Shown one piece after another: positions 1-10,260 of a DNA stretch of 64,000 bases. Position 1 is the first letter of the stretch. Each line of letters starts with the position of its first letter. The position numbers and the translations under genes are program-made. The notes below the pieces were generated by a model, which did no database searches, was not told where the DNA came from, and saw nothing but the letters and a program-made list of their open reading frames with translations. Origin of the DNA: Staphylococcus ratti (GTDB lineage: Bacteria > Bacillota > Bacilli > Staphylococcales > Staphylococcaceae); contig NZ_CP086654.1 in the NCBI RefSeq assembly GCF_020883535.1, positions 1,674,001-1,738,000 on the forward strand. Direction: 5' to 3'.

Positions 1-531
1 TTGGCGAAGCCGCATTTGTCGAATACGTTGTTGCTCTGCCTCATCTAAGAAACGTTGTGACTGAAATAATGGCAATCGTTCCCAATCTTTAACAAATGTT
101 TCAAAAGGCGCTAATTCAAGTACTTTAGCACGTGCTTCGTCTACTTGTGAACGTTCCGCTCGTTGTAATCCGTCGTCAATGCCTGGAGAACCACTTTCTA
201 AAATTAAACCATTCAACAATTCAGGATAATAACAACCGTAATAAAGCGCTACACGTGCTCCCATAGAATATCCATGTAAAACGACACATGCTTCTTTCAC
301 TTCACGTATCACTTGATAAAGTTGTTCCGCAATCCATTGAAAGTGCCATTGTTCTTCTAAACTCGACTCATCTTTACCATGTCCTGGCAAATCTACTGTA
401 ACTACTTTAACTGATTTTGTAAGTGTCGCGATGTGCTGATCGAATATAGAACTATCACTCATAAAACCATGTAATAAAATACACACCGTATTTGACGGTT
501 GCTTTGCTTCATAAACTTTATAATGTAACAT
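1..531 (-). CDS. menH: MenH, SHCHC synthase (3' end outside window)
   Basis: Alpha/beta-hydrolase of menaquinone synthesis that eliminates pyruvate from SEPHCHC, the MenD product, to give SHCHC in the cytoplasm. About 177 codons are visible, from the ATG at 529-531. An HG-F oxyanion motif (LLHGFMSD) lies near residue 20 and the nucleophile elbow [10 protein letters not shown] (catalytic Ser) near residue 90. The C-terminal part with the catalytic Asp/His lies beyond position 1. The start overlaps the end of menD by 14 bp, so translation is probably coupled in a menF-menD-menH order. Symbol is supported by context as well as by the fold. Confidence 0.9.
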   Translation of the reverse strand, partial: MLHYKVYEAKQPSNTVCILLHGFMSDSSIFDQHIATLTKSVKVVTVDLPGHGKDESSLEEQWHFQWIAEQLYQVIREVKEACVVLHGYSMGARVALYYGCYYPELLNGLILESGSPGIDDGLQRAERSQVDEARAKVLELAPFETFVKDWERLPLFQSQRFLDEAEQQRIRQMRLRQ

Positions 532-2191
532 TGACAACCTCACTTAATTGTTCGTACAAAGTTTGATGTACCTCATAATTTTCTGCACGATCCGTGATAA
601 TTTCGTATAATGTGCCCGACATTGCATTAAGTTCAACGTAACCAAAAGATTGGACATCTGAAAAACGTTTATAACAAAAGTGATATAAATGCGCTGCATG
701 TTCAAAGTCTAATCCTGTCGGCGTACCAAATAAGCGTTCGAAGTGTGGCGCTGCTGCTTCTTTCTGAGGCAAATATGAGAAAATACCCCCGCCGTCATTA
801 TTAACTAAAATAATATTCATATGAATATCATTTAATTTCGACATTAACAAGCCATTCATATCATGATAAAAAGCGATATCACCAATCAATAATGTTACCT
901 TCTGATGCACAGCCATACCTAAAGCTGTAGAAACGACCCCATCAATTCCGTTTGCGCCTCGGTTAGCATAAACGCCAAATTCACAATCAAAATACAAATT
1001 ATCTATATCACGAATAGGCATACTGTTACTTACAAAAAGATTATCCGTATGATCTAATTTATCTAGTAAACGTGAAATGTATCCTGCCTCATCCAATGCT
1101 TGCTTTTGATGATAGGTAATTTTTTCTCTCGCCTGTAATTCCATTTGTTGCCAATGTTTCAACCATACTTTGCGATAGGTGCTTTCTAATGTGTTCAATG
1201 ATCTGAAAAAGTCGTTCGCAGACATTTCGTAAAAGTAATCTGGCTTTTTAGGGAAAGCATCTATGTCCTTACTATTTTGAACTAATATATGTGTTGCATT
1301 CGTCCGTTTCAACCATTGATTCAGCTTTTTAGAAACTACCGGTTTCCCAACACGTATTACAAAATCTGCTTCTAGTTCTAATCCTGAACGTAGTAACAAA
1401 TCATACGTTGCAATAACATTTGGATGTTGCGTACGTCGTATAGGATTTAATGGATCCGCTAAAATAGGCATATCATATTCTGTAGCAAAAGTTAATAATT
1501 GTGAGACATCTTGGTGTTGCATATCTCCTACGATAATCAATCCTTTAATTTGTTTCAATGTCTGTTTTAAAGGCGTAGGATCAATAGCTTTTTGGTATTT
1601 AGGTAGCGTATAAGTATGCGTCGTCAATAAATCCGTCCGTGACCAATCTGGCGTCAATGGCTCCCTAAATGGCATATTAAAATGTATCGGTCCTTGATGT
1701 GGACCTACAAAATATTGGCTTGCTTTTTGAAGCTGGTAACGTATCGCATCTAATGTATATTGCGTCCCATCTGCAATAGGCATATCAAATTGAAAATGAA
1801 CGTAATTGGCAAACATATTAACTTGATTAATGGCTTGAGGTGCGCCGACTTCTCGAAGCTCATGTGGTCTATCACTGGTCAAAACAACGAGTGGCAAACG
1901 ACTAATATGACTTTCTGCCACAGCAGGCAAATAGTTTGCAGCAGCAGTACCAGAAGTACACACTAAGGCAACTGGTCGCTGGCTTCCTTTAATTAAACCT
2001 AATGCAAAAAATGCTGCACTACGTTCATCTGGATGAATCCATGTTTTCATTTCAGGATGACATTCACATGCAATTGCAAGCGGCGTTGAACGAGAACCCG
2101 GGCTAATGACTACTTCTCTAACACCATATGCATAAAGTTCTGATACAAAATAAAATACTTGTTCTGTTAATTGTTGTTGTGCATGATCCAA
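518..2191 (-). CDS. menD: MenD, SEPHCHC synthase
   Basis: Thiamine-diphosphate enzyme that condenses isochorismate with 2-oxoglutarate, the first committed step to menaquinone. The 557 residues are full length for the family. The N-terminal segment has [13 protein letters not shown] (substrate/Pyr domain), the middle has a Rossmann-like central domain, and the C-terminal domain carries the ThDP/Mg motif beginning [11 protein letters not shown] and ending NNDGGG (about residues 430-460). It starts 1 bp after the menF stop and overlaps menH, as expected for a single men transcript. No anomalies seen. Confidence 0.96.
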   Translation of the reverse strand: MDHAQQQLTEQVFYFVSELYAYGVREVVISPGSRSTPLAIACECHPEMKTWIHPDERSAAFFALGLIKGSQRPVALVCTSGTAAANYLPAVAESHISRLPLVVLTSDRPHELREVGAPQAINQVNMFANYVHFQFDMPIADGTQYTLDAIRYQLQKASQYFVGPHQGPIHFNMPFREPLTPDWSRTDLLTTHTYTLPKYQKAIDPTPLKQTLKQIKGLIIVGDMQHQDVSQLLTFATEYDMPILADPLNPIRRTQHPNVIATYDLLLRSGLELEADFVIRVGKPVVSKKLNQWLKRTNATHILVQNSKDIDAFPKKPDYFYEMSANDFFRSLNTLESTYRKVWLKHWQQMELQAREKITYHQKQALDEAGYISRLLDKLDHTDNLFVSNSMPIRDIDNLYFDCEFGVYANRGANGIDGVVSTALGMAVHQKVTLLIGDIAFYHDMNGLLMSKLNDIHMNIILVNNDGGGIFSYLPQKEAAAPHFERLFGTPTGLDFEHAAHLYHFCYKRFSDVQSFGYVELNAMSGTLYEIITDRAENYEVHQTLYEQLSEVVNVTL

Positions 2192-2192
2192 T

Positions 2193-3545
2193 TTATTTCA
2201 CCCCTAACGCGTCCATCATTGGACTAAATTTCAAGGCAGTCTCATATACTTCTGCTTTAGCATCTGAATCTTTGACAATACCCGCACCTGCAAAAAGTAA
2301 AGCTTGCTTACCTTGAATGAGCATTGAGCGTATCGCAACAATAAATTCGCTATCATTATACGTATCAATCATACCAACAGGTGCTCCATACAAACCACGC
2401 GCATTAAATTCGTGCATATCAATATATTTTACTGCACGTGCTTTAGGATAACCGCCTAAAGCAGGCGTCGGATGCATTACATCAATTAATTCAATATAAT
2501 TGGATGTCACTAAAGGGCCTCCTATTTCTGTATACAGATGATATAAATGATCATTTTTCAAAATACTTGGTGTTGTATTATAGTTGACTTCATTTACAAA
2601 TGGTTTAATATCTTCAAGAATACTTTCCACAACAATGTGGTGTTCCCCTAAATTTTTATCATCTTGTAAAAAAGCTTGAACACGTGACTGATCTTTCTTT
2701 ACATCTTGCGTTCTCTTAATCGTGCCCGCCACCGCTTTAGTGGACAACATGCCGTTATGCACTTTAAACAATTGTTCAGGTGTTTGTGAGATGAAACAGT
2801 CTTCCCCAGACTCTAAAACAAATAAATAGCTATTTTTTTCGTTTTTTAATGCACGATTAAGTACGGTAGCTACTTCAATTTTGTCATCAAATTTAATCGC
2901 TCGACGACGTGATAAGACTATTTTTTCATCGACATCAAGTTGTTGAATGGTATCATCAACTAAGCGTTCCCATGCCTCAACATCTAAATCTTCTTGCGTA
3001 CGTATTTCTGGTACACCTTCAATCATTGATAAAGACGTTGCTTCTAATGTACTGAAAAACACTTTCCATTCGTTAAAACGCTGATAAGAAAAAGCTGCTT
3101 TAGGTACTGTATAAGTTAAAAACGTTTCTCCCGCTCTATGAGAAATCAATATTTCTGGTAATATAAAATGATTCATCCCAAATTGCTGCCATTCTACATC
3201 TGTGCGTTCCGTTGAAAACTGAAAACCCCCACAGATACGTAAATGATGCCGTTCAGAATGCGGATGTATGTAAACAATATCTTCTTTAAAGTTATCCCAT
3301 TCTTTAAAAATTGAGGTCTTGCTCTGTTCATTATTTTTAAACTTCTTGGCAACGCGACACCCAAAGTAAGTCGTTTCATTATCATTCAACCGAAAATAAA
3401 AGCGGTTGCCCGCTTCTTGATAGGTCTTTTTAAATAACGTAACGGGATCCAATTTACGTGGTAAACGTACCTCTATGGATACCCAAGTCTTCGCTGTGTT
3501 CGCTATTGCGTCAATGATTTCCTGCTCACCAACGTCAACAGTCAT
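2193..3545 (-). CDS. menF: MenF, isochorismate synthase
   Basis: Chorismate-utilising enzyme that makes isochorismate for menaquinone. The C-terminal chorismate-binding domain is clear: [46 protein letters not shown] and [11 protein letters not shown], then GLYGAPVGM and LFAGAGIV. The open frame extends 11 codons upstream to an ATG at 3578. I prefer the ATG at 3545 because it has a plausible ribosome site (GAAGTGAG, about 5 nt upstream) while the upstream ATG has none; the start stays uncertain. First gene of the menF-menD-menH group, divergent from menA. Confidence 0.93.
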   Translation of the reverse strand: MTVDVGEQEIIDAIANTAKTWVSIEVRLPRKLDPVTLFKKTYQEAGNRFYFRLNDNETTYFGCRVAKKFKNNEQSKTSIFKEWDNFKEDIVYIHPHSERHHLRICGGFQFSTERTDVEWQQFGMNHFILPEILISHRAGETFLTYTVPKAAFSYQRFNEWKVFFSTLEATSLSMIEGVPEIRTQEDLDVEAWERLVDDTIQQLDVDEKIVLSRRRAIKFDDKIEVATVLNRALKNEKNSYLFVLESGEDCFISQTPEQLFKVHNGMLSTKAVAGTIKRTQDVKKDQSRVQAFLQDDKNLGEHHIVVESILEDIKPFVNEVNYNTTPSILKNDHLYHLYTEIGGPLVTSNYIELIDVMHPTPALGGYPKARAVKYIDMHEFNARGLYGAPVGMIDTYNDSEFIVAIRSMLIQGKQALLFAGAGIVKDSDAKAEVYETALKFSPMMDALGVK

Positions 3546-3716
3546 CTCTCTCACTTCTTTCTCATAATCATAATCCATTAAAATTTATTTTAACATTTTT
3601 TAATGTTAAATGTGTGGAACATTGCTTAATTCACAGAGTTAGTTATTGATTTCATCCTTAAACTTTCCTATACTGTTTTTGTATAAACAATTTAATCAAT
3701 CGAGGTTTTGTTCAAT

Positions 3717-4655
3717 ATGGTGAATCAATTTCAGCGACATTCAACCGTTCGTAAGTATTGGTTATTAATGCGACCTCATACACTAACTGCTGCTATTATC
3801 CCTGTTTTGGTTGGAACAGCTATTGCTAAAATTTTCCAACTCGGCAGTGAAGATCGTATTAATATTTGGCTCTTTTTAGCAATGTTACTCGCTTGTTTAT
3901 TAATTCAAGCGGCAACAAATATGTTTAATGAATATTACGACTTTAAAAAAGGTCTAGACGACCATGAATCTGTAGGTATTGGCGGTGCTATCGTACGCCA
4001 TGGAATGACACCAAAGTCTATTTTTAATTTAGCGATTGCTTTTTATATTATCGCAGCGATTTTAGGGCTCTTTTTAGCTGCCCAAACTTCATTTTGGCTC
4101 ATTCCGGTAGGCTTGTTGTGTATGGCTATTGGTTACCTCTATACAGGTGGTCCATTCCCAATTTCATGGACGCCTTTTGGAGAAATTTTTTCCGGTTTGT
4201 TTATGGGCATGATTATTATTTTAATCGCCTTCTTCATTCAAGTTGGCCATGTCAATGGAACTGTTGTTTGGATGAGTATGCCAATTGTCATTACAATCGG
4301 ACTGATCAATATGGGAAACAATATTCGTGACCGTGTTAAAGACAAGCATAGCGGACGTCGTACTCTACCTATTCTTTTAGGTAAACGCTTATCTTTGCAT
4401 GTTTTAGCGGCAATGTATATTGTTGCTTACGTTTGGGTCATTTATACTGTCTTTTTTGTACCAGGAGGCTCGATATTCTTTTTACTCGTTTTACTCAGCT
4501 TCCCTTGGCCGATAAAAGCTTACCGACGTTTCAAGAAAAATGACACGCCTGAAACAATGATGCCTGCTATGATTGCTACTGGAAAAACCAATACGTTTTT
4601 CGGCTTGCTTTATGCACTCGGCATTTATATTAGCGCCTTATTAGGTAACATTTAA
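3717..4655 (+). CDS. menA: MenA, DHNA octaprenyltransferase
   Basis: UbiA-family membrane prenyltransferase that attaches the polyprenyl chain to 1,4-dihydroxy-2-naphthoate. 312 residues with about eight membrane segments. The first Asp-rich motif is NMFNEYYDFKKGLDD (about residues 69-83) and the second is NNIRDRVKDK (about 205-214), which bind Mg-pyrophosphate. A TTG lies three codons upstream, but GAGGT at 3702-3706 is correctly spaced for the ATG at 3717, which also gives the length usual in S. aureus. Transcribed away from menF; its end shares a perfect 18-bp-stem hairpin with fetB. Confidence 0.95.
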   Translation: MVNQFQRHSTVRKYWLLMRPHTLTAAIIPVLVGTAIAKIFQLGSEDRINIWLFLAMLLACLLIQAATNMFNEYYDFKKGLDDHESVGIGGAIVRHGMTPKSIFNLAIAFYIIAAILGLFLAAQTSFWLIPVGLLCMAIGYLYTGGPFPISWTPFGEIFSGLFMGMIIILIAFFIQVGHVNGTVVWMSMPIVITIGLINMGNNIRDRVKDKHSGRRTLPILLGKRLSLHVLAAMYIVAYVWVIYTVFFVPGGSIFFLLVLLSFPWPIKAYRRFKKNDTPETMMPAMIATGKTNTFFGLLYALGIYISALLGNI

Positions 4656-4696
4656 AACAAATCCCACTTAATTATTCGATTAAGTGGGATTTGTTT
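4655..4696. terminator. Bidirectional terminator between menA and fetB
   Basis: A perfect inverted repeat with arms at 4655-4672 and 4679-4696 and a 6-nt loop. Runs of A and T at the two sides allow termination of menA (+) and of the fetAB operon (-). The stem overlaps the last codons of fetB. Confidence 0.8.
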
Positions 4697-5456
4697 CGGT
4701 CTTTTTCATGTGAATTAATTGATGACGATAATTGAAAAATTGTCGATAACTTAAGTAAGTAGCAACAAGTGCAGAAATAATCGTAGCAGTTGTATGAATA
4801 AATACTACCATTAGCTGAAACTTTATCGCTTGAAGCGGCGGCACACCTGCAATAATCAAACCTGTCATCATTCCCGGTATCGAAACCAACCCATACGTTT
4901 TAACGGAATCAATGGTTGGCACAATGGCAACCTTTATACTTTCACGAATTGCATCTTTAGCCGCTAATGATGGCGTCGCTCCAAGTGACAATTTCGCCTC
5001 GATGGATGCTGTTTCTTTCGTAAAAATACGATTCAAATTTTGATAACTTAAATTTATTGCAATCATACCATTACTGCCAACCATCCCTGCAACAGGAATC
5101 ATTTCATTAGGTGTAAAATCAATTGCGCCCGTTAATAAAACGCCTCCTAATGATAAAATAGCACCTGCCATAATCGCTATAAATGATATCCAAAATACAT
5201 GATGCATCACTTTGGATGCACGTTTTTTCGTATTGGCAGCTGCATTTATCATAATGACAAGTATCAGTGCAAGTACAATCCACGTATCTTTAACGCGAAA
5301 CACGAATTCAAGTAAATAACCAATAAGGACAAGTTGAATCACTGCCCGTAAAGCCGCAATAACCAAATCTTTAGAAATCCGTAATTTTTCTTTATACGAA
5401 ATAAAAATAGGAATAAGTAACAATAGAGATGTTAAAAGCAATGAACTTGTCGTCAT
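4680..5456 (-). CDS. fetB: FetB-type ABC exporter permease (UPF0014)
   Basis: Integral membrane permease of the YbbM/FetB family, in E. coli the partner of FetA in iron export. 258 residues, about six or seven membrane helices, with the family-typical segments AALRAVIQLVLIGYLLE (N-terminal), GMIAINLSYQNL and the cytoplasmic LSLGATPSLAAKDAIRES. AGGAGG lies 6 nt before the ATG at 5456, making this start preferable to the longer frame from 5483. It follows the ATPase gene immediately (stop and start almost touching). The iron role is from homology; the substrate is not shown by the sequence. Confidence 0.85.
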   Translation of the reverse strand: MTTSSLLLTSLLLLIPIFISYKEKLRISKDLVIAALRAVIQLVLIGYLLEFVFRVKDTWIVLALILVIMINAAANTKKRASKVMHHVFWISFIAIMAGAILSLGGVLLTGAIDFTPNEMIPVAGMVGSNGMIAINLSYQNLNRIFTKETASIEAKLSLGATPSLAAKDAIRESIKVAIVPTIDSVKTYGLVSIPGMMTGLIIAGVPPLQAIKFQLMVVFIHTTATIISALVATYLSYRQFFNYRHQLIHMKKTETNPT

Positions 5457-5457
5457 A

Positions 5458-6099
5458 TTACGCCTCCTGCTCAATTTCACCATTATGTAACGTTACAATA
5501 CGATGAAATTGTCGTTTGCTTTGCGCTGTATTGTGGGTAATCCATAGGACAGAAGTCCCTTCTTTAACCATGTTAAAAATAAGTTGTTCGATTAAACGGC
5601 TGTTTTTATCATCTAGTGCGCTTGTCGCCTCATCTAAAAGTAACAACTCTGGTTGATACATCAATTGTCTCGCAATCGTTACACGTTGTTGCTCTCCTCC
5701 AGACATTCGTTGCACCGACGCACTCAATTTATACTTTTTAAGTCCAACCGCTTCTAAAAGCATCTTTGCACGCTTTTTATCAAAAGATTCTTGACGTGCT
5801 AATGCCGGAAATGCAAGATTATCCTGTATCGTATCACCAAATAATTCTAGTCTCTGAGGTAAATAACTGACACGTTGTCTTAAGCTCTCAGGTGTATAGT
5901 CTTTATAAGCATGACCTTTAAATAATATATTACCTTCAGTTGGGGAAATTAAATCTGCAATAATTCGTAGTAACGTACTTTTACCGCTTCCCGAAGCACC
6001 TACGACAGCAATGGCTTCACCTTGCTTAACGTTAAGATTAATTTGGTTTAAAATGCGTTGATCTTCCACATGGTAACTCACGTTGTTTAAGTTAAGCAT
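5458..6099 (-). CDS. fetA: FetA-type ABC transporter ATPase
   Basis: Nucleotide-binding subunit of the exporter whose permease is the next gene. 213 residues with Walker A GASGSGKST (about 34-42), Q-loop, signature MSGGEQQRV (about 132-140), Walker B LLLLDEATSALD and H-loop WITHN. Short, single-domain ATPase as usual for the YbbL/FetA family. Forms a two-gene operon with fetB; the acetyltransferase gene lies 12 bp upstream and may be co-transcribed. Confidence 0.86.
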   Translation of the reverse strand: MLNLNNVSYHVEDQRILNQINLNVKQGEAIAVVGASGSGKSTLLRIIADLISPTEGNILFKGHAYKDYTPESLRQRVSYLPQRLELFGDTIQDNLAFPALARQESFDKKRAKMLLEAVGLKKYKLSASVQRMSGGEQQRVTIARQLMYQPELLLLDEATSALDDKNSRLIEQLIFNMVKEGTSVLWITHNTAQSKRQFHRIVTLHNGEIEQEA

Positions 6100-6110
6100 C
6101 TCATCTCTCC

Positions 6111-6668
6111 TTAATTTTGATACGTCATATAATCGTAATTATGACCATACAATTGTTTTTGCTTCGTTACCTCAAAACCCATTTTTTCATAAAAATTTCT
6201 AGCCAAATGATTCGATTGATCACAGTTTAAACTTAGTGTTTCTCCCTCATATTTATCAATAATATGCTTCATTAATTTTTTAGCGATGCCTCGTCCTCTA
6301 TATTTCGGAAAAGTTGCTATGGATTCTATATAAATAGTTTTATCCTCGGCCTCTTTCACAGGTAAAGGTGTATTTGTAGATAAAGTTAAATATTTCGCAC
6401 TATCTAAATCTGCCCATGCGTGTTCGTAAGCCAGTTCTTTATCTGCGCTATATGCAATAATCATTCCAGCAACTTTATTTTCGATTTCATAAATATGTAT
6501 ATGCTGATAGTTATTACGATAAGGAATTTCAGTAATACTTTGTTGAATGACATTAACGACTTCTGTTTCAGAGTACTTTTCTACAATTTCTAATTCCATA
6601 TCTTTCCAAATAATATAAGACAATTCAGCAATCTCTTGCGCATCTGTTTTTTTAGCTTCTCGTATCAT
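6111..6668 (-). CDS. GNAT-family N-acetyltransferase
   Basis: 185-residue single GNAT domain. The acetyl-CoA pyrophosphate loop is YRGRGIAKKLM (about residues 121-131), preceded by the beta-4 strand YIESIATFP and followed by LNCDQSNHLARNFYEKMGFE, the classic C-terminal motif B. Substrate cannot be read from the sequence. It lies 12 bp upstream of fetA on the same strand, so may share its transcript. The start ATG (6668) has an AAGGAG-like site just upstream. Confidence 0.85.
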   Translation of the reverse strand: MIREAKKTDAQEIAELSYIIWKDMELEIVEKYSETEVVNVIQQSITEIPYRNNYQHIHIYEIENKVAGMIIAYSADKELAYEHAWADLDSAKYLTLSTNTPLPVKEAEDKTIYIESIATFPKYRGRGIAKKLMKHIIDKYEGETLSLNCDQSNHLARNFYEKMGFEVTKQKQLYGHNYDYMTYQN

Positions 6669-7438
6669 CCTATCGCTCCTTTAGAAATAAGAAGTTTTTT
6701 TATTTTTCCCCAATTTAATATAAAATAAGCGTCTCACTTTTAAAATAAAGCAACATGCGTGTCTAAATGAAAGATTAAACTTTTAGATTGCTGATACGTA
6801 TATTAGAAAAGAACTAAAAACGCGTTCTAACGTGCAATATAGGATACCTAGACACAAAAATTGCTTTTTCATACCCGTTCATGTAACTTTAAGATGTCCA
6901 TTAATAGAGAGGAGTACACACAAGCTATATAGATTTAAAGAACTATATCATTACAGTCAACATATAATGGACAACTTACGAAGTGTAAGTATATAAAAAA
7001 TTGGGTTTTAATATTTTAATTGCCCTCATGTTTAGGGAATAACAATATAAGGACACTTAAGGGAAAATACGATAATTTTGTAAATAAGATTCTTGAAGCC
7101 TATAAGCTTGGCAAAATAACGTTAGATAATCGTTCTATTCATACGATACGACGATAGCGTACATTAGATCGAGTATGAACTACATAAAATACAAAATGAA
7201 GAAATACCTGTTTTGGAAACGTCATATTCAGCTTTCCAAAACTTCCACGCCGCATGTTCTTTTGAACAGCAACACTTCTAAAGATGATATGCCATAAATC
7301 GCAACTACTTACCGTCCACAACGAGAGATATTGATTTTTAATACTGTATTAAAACATTGCCTTAACTCAAGAAGCATTGTTTGTAATACTCCAAATCAAT
7401 CATTACACATTAACATTTATGGAGGTATCATCTAAGAA
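6669..7438. other. 770-bp intergenic region, start of accessory segment
   Basis: AT-rich stretch without a convincing gene. A plus-strand open run ending at about 7156 encodes a hydrophilic tail (NKILEAYKLGKITLDNR) but has no good start or ribosome site and could be a gene remnant. The minus-strand 60-codon frame at 7139-7321 has odd composition and no ribosome site. Promoter elements of the downstream protease gene must lie near the right end. Confidence 0.4.
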
Positions 7439-8266
7439 ATGAATGCGCATTTAAAAACAAAACTATTTTTAATATTATTATTGCTCGTTGCTGGTGTTTT
7501 CCAAGGCCATGCAGAAGCAGCAAATCAATCTGATACGCGAGAATATGTCAAAAATATGGACCGTGCACCTTATAGATCTGTTGTTGCATTAGATGCAAAA
7601 TTCGGCAACTTTGAAGGAACAAGAGAAAAGGGTATCCATGAAATAGGAACAGGTACAGTTATAGGCAAAGACACTATTGTAACTGCTGCTCATGTCGTTT
7701 ACGGCATAAAAGAAACATTACGCGGTGGTTATGCAACTGAAGTAACGGCTACACCTGCTCAAAACGGTAAACAAGCACCGTATGGAAAATTCAAAGTAAA
7801 ATCTATAAAAGTCCACGAAGGTTATATGAATGAGGAAAATATCGAAAATTACCTACATTTTGGATACGACATTGCTATTATAAAAGTAGCACCTAATAAA
7901 AAAGGACAACATATTGGCGACGTTGTTGAACCATTAAAAGTTAAAAAAGCTGACCAAGTTAAGGGCTCTAAAATTTTAACTGTAGGATATCCAGGAGATA
8001 AAGTGAAACATTACAGATTCAACAGAACACCTTGGCAATCCGTAGGTACAGTCGTAGGTAACTACAGAATCCACAACATGTTTCAAACGAACTTTTACTC
8101 AGCTGGCGGACAATCAGGTGCTTCAGCAATAGACCTCTCAGATAATAAAGTTATAGGTATATTATCCTTTGGAGACCGTCATGCTACAGGGTTTATTCAA
8201 TTTAACCAAGAAATATATCCTTGGTTAAAAAATAATTTAAAAAACTACAAAGGTCACGCGTTATAA
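7439..8266 (+). CDS. Secreted V8-like (S1B) serine protease
   Basis: 275-residue preprotein: signal peptide 1-27 (AEA-A cleavage likely), then a chymotrypsin-fold domain of the staphylococcal glutamyl-endopeptidase/exfoliative-toxin family. Catalytic triad visible as His85 (VTAAHVVYG), Asp144 (GYDIAII) and Ser226 (GGQSGAS); also the family motif TVGYPGDK at 181-188. The residue after GI (position 242), where V8 and exfoliative toxins carry the His that recognises P1 Glu, is Leu, so glutamyl specificity is doubtful. A GGAGGT site lies 12 nt before the ATG. Stands alone, followed by its own terminator. Likely an accessory exoprotein; substrate unknown. Confidence 0.88.
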   Translation: MNAHLKTKLFLILLLLVAGVFQGHAEAANQSDTREYVKNMDRAPYRSVVALDAKFGNFEGTREKGIHEIGTGTVIGKDTIVTAAHVVYGIKETLRGGYATEVTATPAQNGKQAPYGKFKVKSIKVHEGYMNEENIENYLHFGYDIAIIKVAPNKKGQHIGDVVEPLKVKKADQVKGSKILTVGYPGDKVKHYRFNRTPWQSVGTVVGNYRIHNMFQTNFYSAGGQSGASAIDLSDNKVIGILSFGDRHATGFIQFNQEIYPWLKNNLKNYKGHAL

Positions 8267-8767
8267 ATATAAAATAATCTAACGCCTAACTTAACAACAT
8301 ATCTGTCGAAGTGACGATGTAAAAAGCAATTTAAACAAATGTTATCTTTAGAACGCATTGAAGTAGCTCATATCTAGCCACAGACCAGTGTGGTAGCCAA
8401 GCCATTTTTCAAATTTCTTATTACAAATAACTGCGTTTTAAATAAAGTTACTTTAAGGTGGAGAACATCTACGATAGGCATGTTCTTCACCTCTTTTTTA
8501 TATTGCCTAAGTACTTCTTAATCATTAAATGCGATCAACGTATGGCCACTTATTCTATAACAAACTATATCCATTACACAATTGCATAAGTAAGTACCAT
8601 GTCTTAAAATAATGCTTATCGTTATATATTTTGTTGTTCAATATGTAATTCTAACTGAATAACGGAACGTATAGTGTAAATATTACGTTAACTTTTTTAA
8701 TTTTAGCTCTTGATTTCTCCAATTGAATTGATATAATAGTATCTGTGCTTACAAAAAATAACATAAA
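8267..8767. other. Intergenic region after protease, before tRNA genes
   Basis: No gene found. Contains a terminator-like hairpin (8456-8499) and, just before the tRNA-Asn gene, a likely promoter (TTGATT near 8709 and TATAAT-like sequence near 8733). Confidence 0.5.
8456..8499 (+). terminator. Rho-independent terminator
   Basis: Stem AGGTGGAGAACA / TGTTCTTCACCT followed by a run of seven T. About 190 bp downstream of the first V8-like protease gene. Confidence 0.8.
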
Positions 8768-8842
8768 TCCACAGTAGCTCAGTGGTAGAGCTATCGGCTG
8801 TTAACCGATCGGTCGTAGGTTCGAGTCCTACCTGTGGAGCCA
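8768..8842 (+). tRNA. tRNA-Asn (GTT)
   Basis: Cloverleaf of 75 nt including encoded CCA. Acceptor arms TCCACAG / CTGTGGA, anticodon loop CTGTTAA with anticodon GTT, T-loop GGTTCGAGTCC. Directly followed by tRNA-Ser with one base between them. Confidence 0.95.
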
Positions 8843-8843
8843 T

Positions 8844-8932
8844 GGAAACGTACTCAAGTTGGCTGAAGAGGCGCCCCTGCTAAGGGTGTAGGTCGCGAAA
8901 GCGGCGCGAGGGTTCGAATCCCTCCGTTTCCG
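8844..8932 (+). tRNA. tRNA-Ser (GCT)
   Basis: 89-nt class II tRNA with long variable arm. Acceptor arms GGAAACG / CGTTTCC, anticodon loop CTGCTAA with anticodon GCT, T-loop GGTTCGAATCC; CCA is not encoded. Its 3' end borders the main accessory block of the window. I found no second copy of this 3' end, so it is not shown to be an attachment site. Confidence 0.95.
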
Positions 8933-8977
8933 CTAGTTAGGAAACAATGGTTAATATTCGTTTTCTTAAAACTATCA

Positions 8978-9009
8978 AGAACGCTGTTACGACAGCGTTC
9001 TTTTTATTT
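8978..9009 (+). terminator. Terminator of the tRNA operon
   Basis: Stem AGAACGCTGT / ACAGCGTTCT with a 3-nt loop and a long T-rich tail, about 45 bp after tRNA-Ser. Confidence 0.85.
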
Positions 9010-9035
9010 TTGATTAATATCTGTTTTAAAATAAA

Positions 9036-9085
9036 AATGTCACGAGAATGATACCGAAGATACAATTTCAATACTTCGTGACATT
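9036..9085. repeat. Inverted repeat between tRNA-Ser and protease
   Basis: 10-bp arms AATGTCACGA / TCGTGACATT separated by 30 nt. No T-run. Function unknown; may fold in a transcript or be a remnant. Confidence 0.5.
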
Positions 9086-9141
9086 AAGATAAGTGTTGTT
9101 TCTATTCGACTGCTTTTGCAATGGTTTCGTAACTTACAAAT

Positions 9142-9172
9142 AAAAGCGACCATTTTACAGGTTGCTTTTTTT
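9142..9172 (+). terminator. Terminator-like hairpin
   Basis: AAAAGCGACC / GGTTGCTTTT stem followed by a T-run, with no gene just upstream. Perhaps left from a deleted gene. Confidence 0.6.
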
Positions 9173-9446
9173 AAATATCGTTAGTTTTTGTTAAGTTGAA
9201 TTAAGACCTTTAACTAGTATACATGACTGGTGAGTTACTCTTAAGCATATACTCTTTATTTGGATACAGCCTTTATTGCTAAGCCAGTGGGTTATTAGTT
9301 TCTAGTAAAATATCAATAATATCTCTGGTAAAAATATTATTAATAAAAAATAAATACAACGCCTAGTAATTTATATTGCTTTTCAATAGGGTTTGAAGTA
9401 TTCTAATTTTGTAATACAAATAAATGAAAAGAAAGAAGGTTTTGCA

Positions 9447-10202
9447 ATGGATTTTTGTAAAAAATTGGCTTTATTTTTATTAATGTTATTAGCACTACCC
9501 CAAGTATTTGCACCAGAACATCCGGTAAATTCAGTAGTATCTGCAGCAGAAGAAAGTGTTTATCCAATAACTGGTTCTGACAAGGCTCCTCATAATATTG
9601 TTGGTAGAATTAACTTTAGCAACGGTCCTTCAGCGACAGGATTTGTTATAGGTAGTGATACAATATTAACTAATAAACACGTAGCAAAAAATCTAAAAGA
9701 TGGAATTACAGGAACATTTACGCTAGGAATCAATTATAATAATAGTGGTAAGAAAGTCTTAGGAAATTATGAACTTGTTTCTGTTATTCCTGCTCCAAAT
9801 TCAGACGATGATGTAGCTATTATAAAGGTTAAACCTTCTCAGGATAACTTACCTTTAGATAAAGTAGTAAATCCAGCAAAAATAGTAAATGCTAATTATA
9901 TTGATGAAGAATGGATGAAAAATTCTGCCGACAATCAATTTCATATCGCTGGTTATCCAGGAAACAAAGACCGAAATATAATGTGGGGTTCTGACGGTAA
10001 ATTATTAAAATATGGTTTTAATAACAAACGTATCTATGTAGCAGACATTATTTCAGTCCCTGGTAATTCTGGATCTCCTTTATTTAATAAAAATAACGAA
10101 GTTGTAGGTATAAATAGTAGCACCTATGGTCACACAAGCAATCATGCAGGTGGATTCTTATTTAAAGATGATTTATATGATTTTATAATGGCCAATAAAT
10201 AA
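9447..10202 (+). CDS. Secreted V8/exfoliative-toxin-like serine protease
   Basis: 251 residues from the ATG at 9447, which has AAAGAAGG 7 nt upstream and begins a typical signal peptide (to about residue 34); the frame extends 18 codons further but without support. Chymotrypsin-like triad: His78 (LTNKHVAK, very like the exfoliative toxin A motif), Asp122 (DDDVAII) and Ser208 (VPGNSGSPLFN). GYPGNK at 169-174 is also family-typical. The P1-Glu-binding His of V8 and exfoliative toxins (GIH motif) is replaced by Asn223 (GINSS), so the cleavage preference may differ. Only modestly similar to the other protease in this window, so probably not a recent duplicate. Toxin activity is not implied. Confidence 0.87.
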   Translation: MDFCKKLALFLLMLLALPQVFAPEHPVNSVVSAAEESVYPITGSDKAPHNIVGRINFSNGPSATGFVIGSDTILTNKHVAKNLKDGITGTFTLGINYNNSGKKVLGNYELVSVIPAPNSDDDVAIIKVKPSQDNLPLDKVVNPAKIVNANYIDEEWMKNSADNQFHIAGYPGNKDRNIMWGSDGKLLKYGFNNKRIYVADIISVPGNSGSPLFNKNNEVVGINSSTYGHTSNHAGGFLFKDDLYDFIMANK

Positions 10203-10260
10203 TTAAAATACATGAGCTAAACAATATTTTTATAATTGGTTATAAAATAAAAAAAGAGGG

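Noticed and set aside
7139-7321. 60-codon minus-strand frame before the first protease
   Set aside because: No ribosome site, no recognisable motif and odd composition; likely chance.
8844-8932. tRNA-Ser 3' end as an attachment site of the accessory block
   Set aside because: I found no second copy of its 3' end up to 22.3 kb and no integrase gene, so this is not supported.
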